From positions 5,959,501 to 6,023,500 of the forward strand of contig NC_091971.1 in the NCBI RefSeq assembly GCF_036711975.1: a stretch of 64,000 nucleotides of DNA. The letters run 5' to 3'. Source of the DNA: Onthophagus taurus (Eukaryota; Arthropoda; Insecta; Coleoptera; Scarabaeidae). Below are positions 57,835 to 64,000 of this stretch, one piece after another (positions within the stretch are counted from its first letter, which is position 1; every line of letters begins with the position of its first letter). A program made the translations under genes and the position numbers. The notes below the pieces were generated by a model. It searched no databases. It was not told where the DNA came from and was given only the letters and a program-made list of their open reading frames with translations.

Positions 57835-59781
57835 GTGGGTTGAGGATAAACTCTGGGCAGAGGTCGGATGGTCGAGGCCATGGAAAAGGTCACGGACGAG
57901 ATAAGCACATGGTTCATTGGTTTCGTAAAGGTTTAAGACTTCATGATAACCCCTCTTTAAGGGAAGGTCTTAAGGGTGCAACTACATTTCGTTGCGTTTT
58001 TATCCTCGATCCATGGTTTGCAGGTTCTTCAAATGTCGGAATTAACAAATGGAGGTAAGAAAAAAAAAACAACTTATGTAACTTTATTATTTATTATGGA
58101 ACAAATGGTATTTGTAATTATGTATTAGTTTCCGCGTTTTACTTTCACGGTTGATGTGTTATGTAATTGACCGAGAAATATAAAGTTCAATGGTAACAAG
58201 TACATTATTTTTTTATCCAGATTTTTATTGCAATGCTTAGAAGACTTAGATCGAAGTTTAAGAAAATTAAATTCTCGTCTTTTTGTGATTCGTGGTCAAC
58301 CTGCAGATGCACTTCCAAAATTAGTCAAAGAATGGGGAATTAATACTTTATCATTCGAAGAAGATCCAGAACCATTTGGAAGAGTTCGCGATCATAACAT
58401 AACAGCCCTTTGTAAAGAATTAGGAATAACTGTTATTCAAAAAGTTTCGCATACGCTATATCATCTTCAGCATATAATTGATCGAAATGCGGGAAGAGCA
58501 CCATTAACATACCATCAATTCTTAGCGATTATTGCTTGTATGGCACCTCCACCTTTAGCGGAATCACCAGTAACGCAACAAACTTTAAATGGCGCTACAA
58601 CACCTATTAGTGAAGACCATGATGAAAAATATGGTGTCCCAACATTAGAAGAATTAGGTTTTGATACTGATGGACTCCTTCCACCGGTTTGGCAAGGCGG
58701 GGAAAGCGTAGCTTTAGCTCGTTTAGAACGACATTTAGAAAGAAAAGCTTGGGTGGCTTCATTTGGGCGTCCAAAAATGACACCTCAATCACTTCTTCCA
58801 TCACAAACCGGTTTATCACCTTATTTAAGATTTGGATGTTTATCAACGAGATTATTTTATTATCAATTAACTGACCTTTATAAAAAAATCAAGAAAACTT
58901 TTCCACCTTTATCACTGCACGGACAACTTTTATGGAGGGAATTTTTTTATTGCGCCGCAACAAAAAATCCAAATTTTGATAAAATGATTGGAAATCCTAT
59001 TTGTGTACAAATTCCTTGGGATAAGAATTCAGAAGCCTTAGCTAAATGGGCCAGTGTAAGTTATATTATTTACTTTATAATAACATACTTTTTTCTAATT
59101 TCACCTCAATTAATAAATTTCATTTATAAAATAGGGTCAAACTGGTTTTCCATGGATTGATGCAATAATGACACAATTACGAGAAGAAGGTTGGATACAT
59201 CACTTAGCCAGACATGCAGTTGCTTGTTTTTTAACGAGAGGTGATCTTTGGTTATCATGGGAAGAAGGAATGAAGGTATTTCTTTTTTATTGATTAATTC
59301 TTTATTAAAATCTTTATTTTATTGATTTTAGGTGTTTGAAGAACTACTTCTAGATGCTGATTGGTCGGTAAACGCTGGAATGTGGATGTGGTTATCATGT
59401 TCAAGTTTCTTCCAACAATTTTTTCATTGTTATTGTCCGGTTAAATTTGGTAGAAAAGCCGATCCGAACGGTGATTACATAAGAAAGTATCTTCCAGTTT
59501 TAAAAAATATGCCAGTACAATACATTCATGAACCTTGGACGGCTCCCGAAAATGTACAAAGAGCAACAAAATGCATCATTGGTAAAGATTATCCTTTACC
59601 TATGGTAAATCATGCAATCGCAAGCAAAATTAATATTCAGCGAATGAAGCAAGTTTATCAACAACTCGCAAAATATCGTAGATTAGAAACCGATTCTTGT
59701 AAAATGCAAGGAAATTTTAAGGATGGTTATCAAGCTCAAGTTGTTACCGTTGGAAATCCAGATAATTTAAATGATGAATAA
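57831..59781 (+). CDS. cry2: Cryptochrome 2 (vertebrate-like, clock repressor)
   Basis: Exons 57831-58054, 58221-59055, 59135-59275 and 59332-59781 encode 549 aa. The photolyase domain starts [20 protein letters not shown]; the FAD-binding part includes [54 protein letters not shown] and [14 protein letters not shown]. All point to insect CRY2, the transcriptional repressor of CLK:CYC, and not the light-sensing Drosophila type. The C-terminal tail after the coiled coil ([11 protein letters not shown]) is short. An alternative start is the internal ATG just before VHWFRK; the Gly/His-rich leader before it is not conserved as I recall. AATAAA at about 59844. Confidence 0.97.
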
Positions 59782-61113
<1,332 letters not shown>

Positions 61114-62000
61114 TCGCTGAATTAAGAAAAAAAATTAATAAAATCCTAAAAATATTTGATTTAAACCAATTTTGCACCTATTTAAGTTAATTCTTTTGCA
61201 AATTCACTTAAGTTTAAGGGTCTGGTTTGACTCAGTGACTATTTTTACTAAATAAAAATAAAATCGATTATTTTTTACACACTTAGAAAGAAATCTATTC
61301 AAATATAATGTACACCCTATTAAAATTTAAATGAAAATTGTAACTAAGTATTCACTAAGTTAAAAATAATTTTTAGAATAAAAAAGGATAAAAATTTAAG
61401 AGAGAAATAAATAGTTTTAAGTTTTAGGAGGGTTGGTTTTTTTATATTAAAATTGCATTTTTTTTTTTTTGTTGAAGCATTACTTTTTTCCTTAGCATTT
61501 AATTACAAAAATAACCTGACCTATTAAAATTAATAACAACAGATTGAAAAAGAAAATTAACAAAAAATATTTTGAGGGAAATATTAACACAAAATAAAAT
61601 GTTAAATTATACATAATTAATATTAATTAAATTAAATTTAGTATGTTTGCTATTATGAGATGCAGTGCTATTATTCCGTAGATTATACATTAAAATTGTA
61701 TGGAAAACTTTGTAAATGAAGAGATGATATTAAAAAATTAAAATAATGGACTATGATATAATAGTTGCAAAAAACAACAAAAATATGCTTCTTATTTGTT
61801 AAAATGTGTACAAGAAAAAAAAACTTAATGATTTTGGAATTAAATCAGTTATTTAGAAAGCAAGTTTTAATGTGAATTAAATTTGTATGTGATGATGTAT
61901 TATAAAGATCATATATAAATTAATAATAAGAATATTAATAAAGTATAAGTTATAATTGTTTTTTTCTTTCTTTTTTAATTGCTAATAAAAAAGTTTTAAG
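61114..62000. other. Rab14 3' UTR and flank
   Basis: Very AT-rich, no gene seen. AATAAA near 61937 could end a long 3' UTR; earlier AATAAA copies (about 61250) are also possible. Confidence 0.45.
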
Positions 62001-62004
62001 ATAC

Positions 62005-62165
62005 ACAACTAAACCCGAATGTTTCTAATTCTAGGTCTAGTGTTAGTTTTAGTTCAATTAGTTTATGCAACATAGTGATATTTTATGCTAACTAGCGCTA
62101 CCTATCACCTACCAGTTGTCTTAAGAGAGGTACAGCTAAACAAAATGTTCAAAATCTCTTGTTGT
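62005..62165. repeat. Hairpin repeat family, copy 5 (degraded)
   Basis: CTAAACCCGAATGTTTCTA joined to a GGTCTAGTGTTAG arm, then TTTATGCTAACTAGCGCTAC, which pairs with the flank of copy 1. The second half of the core hairpin is decayed (GTCTTAAGAGAGGTACAGC). Confidence 0.7.
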
Positions 62166-62239
62166 AGTTTCGTCTAGTTTTCTTCTCTTCGCTTGTAATT
62201 CATTACTAACAGAACTGTCGCTGTTATCACTTTTGATTA

Positions 62240-64000
62240 TTAATTAAAGTATCCTCTTTTTAATGCAAAAAGCCGTTTTGAAGAATCACTTTTAGTTCTT
62301 GAGAAATAAATTTTTGAAATGGTCAATAATTTTTTCGTTTTGCATTTTTCGCCGATTCAGTTTTAAAAATTCGTATAAAATCCATTTCTTGGAATATGTG
62401 CATGAAAATTTCCCAAAGTGTTAATGATAGTGTCCTCTTTCCAATGAATCAACCCGTTTTGAAAAATAACTTTTAGTTTTTGAGAAAACAATATTCGAAG
62501 TTTTGATCAAATTTTCGATGTTGCAATTTTTATCGATAACTTTCAAAATTCGCTATAAAATTAATTTCTTGAAGGATCCTTGTGGAAATATCACCAATTA
62601 TTAATTAAAGTATCCTCTTTTTAATGCAAAAAGCCGTTTTGAAAAATCACTTTTGGTTCTTGTGAAAGAAATTTTTGAAATCATCGACAATTTTATCGAA
62701 TTTTGCAATTTTCGCCAATTAAATTTTAATAATTAGTATAAAATCGATTTCTTGGAATATGAGTATGAAAATTTCCCAAAATGTTAATAAAAGTGTGCTC
62801 TTTCCAATGAACCAATCCGTTTTGAAAAATATCTTTTAGTTTTTGAGAAAACAGTATTTGAAGTTTTGATAAAATTTTCGAATGTCCAATTTTCATCGAT
62901 AACTTTCAAAATTCGCTATAAAATTAATTTCTTGAAGGATCCTTGTGGAAATATCACCAATTATTAATTATAGTATCCTCTTTTTAATGCAAAGAGGCGT
63001 TTTGAAAAATCACTTTTAGTTCTTGTGAAAAAATTTTTTGAAATAATCGACAATTTTTTTGAATTTTGCAATTTTCGCCGATTAAGTTTTAAAAATTCGT
63101 ATAAAATCCATTTTTTGGAATATGAGTATGAAAATTTCCCAAAATGTTAATAAAAGTGTCCCCTTTCCAATGAATCAACCCGTTTTGAAAAACAACTTTT
63201 AGTTTTTGAGAAAACAATATTTGAAGTTTTGATAAAATTTTCGAATGTCCAATTTTTATCGATAACTTTCAAAATTCGCTATAAAATTAATTTCTTGAAG
63301 GATCCTTGTGGAAATATCACCAATTATTAATTATAGTATTCTCTTTTTAATGCAAAGAGGCGTTTTGAAAAATCACTTTTAGTTCTTGAGAAATAAGTTT
63401 TTGAAATAATCGACAATTTTTTGAATTTTGCAATTTTCGCCGATTATGTTTTAAAAATTCGTATAAAATCCATTTCTTGGAATAAGAGTATGAAAATTTC
63501 CCAAAATGTTAATAAAAGTGTGCTCTTTCCAATGAACCAATCCGTTTTGAAAAATATCTTTTAGTTTTTGAGAAAACAGTATTTGAAGTTTTGATAAAAT
63601 TTTCGAATGTCCAATTTTCATCGATAACTTTCAAAATTCGCTATAAAATTAATTTCTTGATGGATCCTTGTGGAAATATCACCAATTATTAATTATAGTA
63701 TCCTCTTTTTAATGCAAAGAGGCGTTTTGAAAAATCACTTTTAGTTCTTGAGAAATAAATTTTTGAAATAATCGATAATTTTTTGAATTTTGCAATTTTC
63801 GCCGATTAAGTTTTAAAAATTCGTATAAAATCCATTTCTTGGAATAAGAGTATGAAAATTTCCTAAATGTTAATAAAAGTGTGCTCTTTCCAATGAACCA
63901 ATCCGTTTTGAAAAATATCTTTTAGTTTTTGAGAAAACAGTATTTGAAGTTTTGATAAAATTTTCGAATGTCCAATTTTTATCGATAACTTTCAAAATTC
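62240..64000. repeat. ~181-bp satellite arranged as dimers, runs off the window
   Basis: Two related monomers alternate. Type 1 has TCCTCTTTTTAATGCAAA and type 2 has CTCTTTCCAATGAA. Starts near 62252, 62433, 62613, 62796 and 62976 give a ~181-base monomer and a ~362-base dimer. Types share CGTTTTGAAAAAT(C/A)ACTTTTAGTT. At least four and a half dimers are present. Not related in sequence to the satellites at 2-4 kb or 33-35 kb. Confidence 0.92.

Overview
The window is nuclear DNA of an insect, probably a beetle. It is AT-rich, most introns inside coding regions are 45-80 bases, splice sites are GT-AG, and the clock gene present is a CRY2-type (vertebrate-like) cryptochrome, which higher flies lack. 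The beetle assignment is inference; insect is firm. No bacterial or viral gene content was recognised.

Layout, left to right. 1-5.4 kb: a ~190-bp satellite in two blocks with a 762-bp higher-order repeat, one first coding exon of an unrecognised minus-strand gene, and a short TACC-domain gene. 5.5-8.3 kb: two tandem GRTP1-like Rab-GAP (TBC) genes. 8.4-10.5 kb: DNAJC19/Tim14 and XRCC3, both minus strand. 12.5-22.9 kb: the complete 13-exon fat facets/USP9X deubiquitinase (about 2480 aa), with transposon relics in its third intron. 23.8-26.5 kb: a PR/SET-domain zinc-finger gene of the PRDM10/15 type. 26.7-27.8 kb: a secreted Pro-rich repeat protein. 28.2-32.2 kb: a secreted C-type lectin with a long 5' UTR intron. 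33-35 kb: a 292-bp satellite. 35-39 kb: gene-poor. 39-40.5 kb: cyclin Y. 41.5-47.2 kb: Additional sex combs. 49-52 kb: a Tc1/mariner-type relic, a hairpin repeat and a LINE RNase H relic. 52.9-55.3 kb: DNAJA2/Droj2 and RPL41, head to head. 55.9-56.8 kb: nested repeats including a clean hAT-like MITE. 57.4-59.8 kb: CRY2 with a CACGTG E-box upstream and an overlapping uORF. 60.3-61.1 kb: Rab14. 62-64 kb: a hairpin repeat and a ~181-bp satellite arranged as dimers.

The genes are mostly conserved single-copy housekeeping or regulatory genes (ubiquitin, chaperone, DNA repair, Polycomb-related chromatin, clock, vesicle traffic). They do not form one pathway. Several pairs are head to head and probably share promoters (CCNY/Asx, DNAJA2/RPL41, faf/PRDM). 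Exon joins were worked out by hand from reading frame, splice signals and remembered family sequences, and every join listed keeps frame. The less ordinary material is in the repeats: three unrelated satellites, a multi-copy hairpin family built from CTAGTGTTAGTTCTAG-like arms, transposons with visible target duplications or empty-site relatives, and a possible in-frame cassette exon in faf that begins inside a MITE end. No CRISPR, tRNA or rRNA gene was seen.
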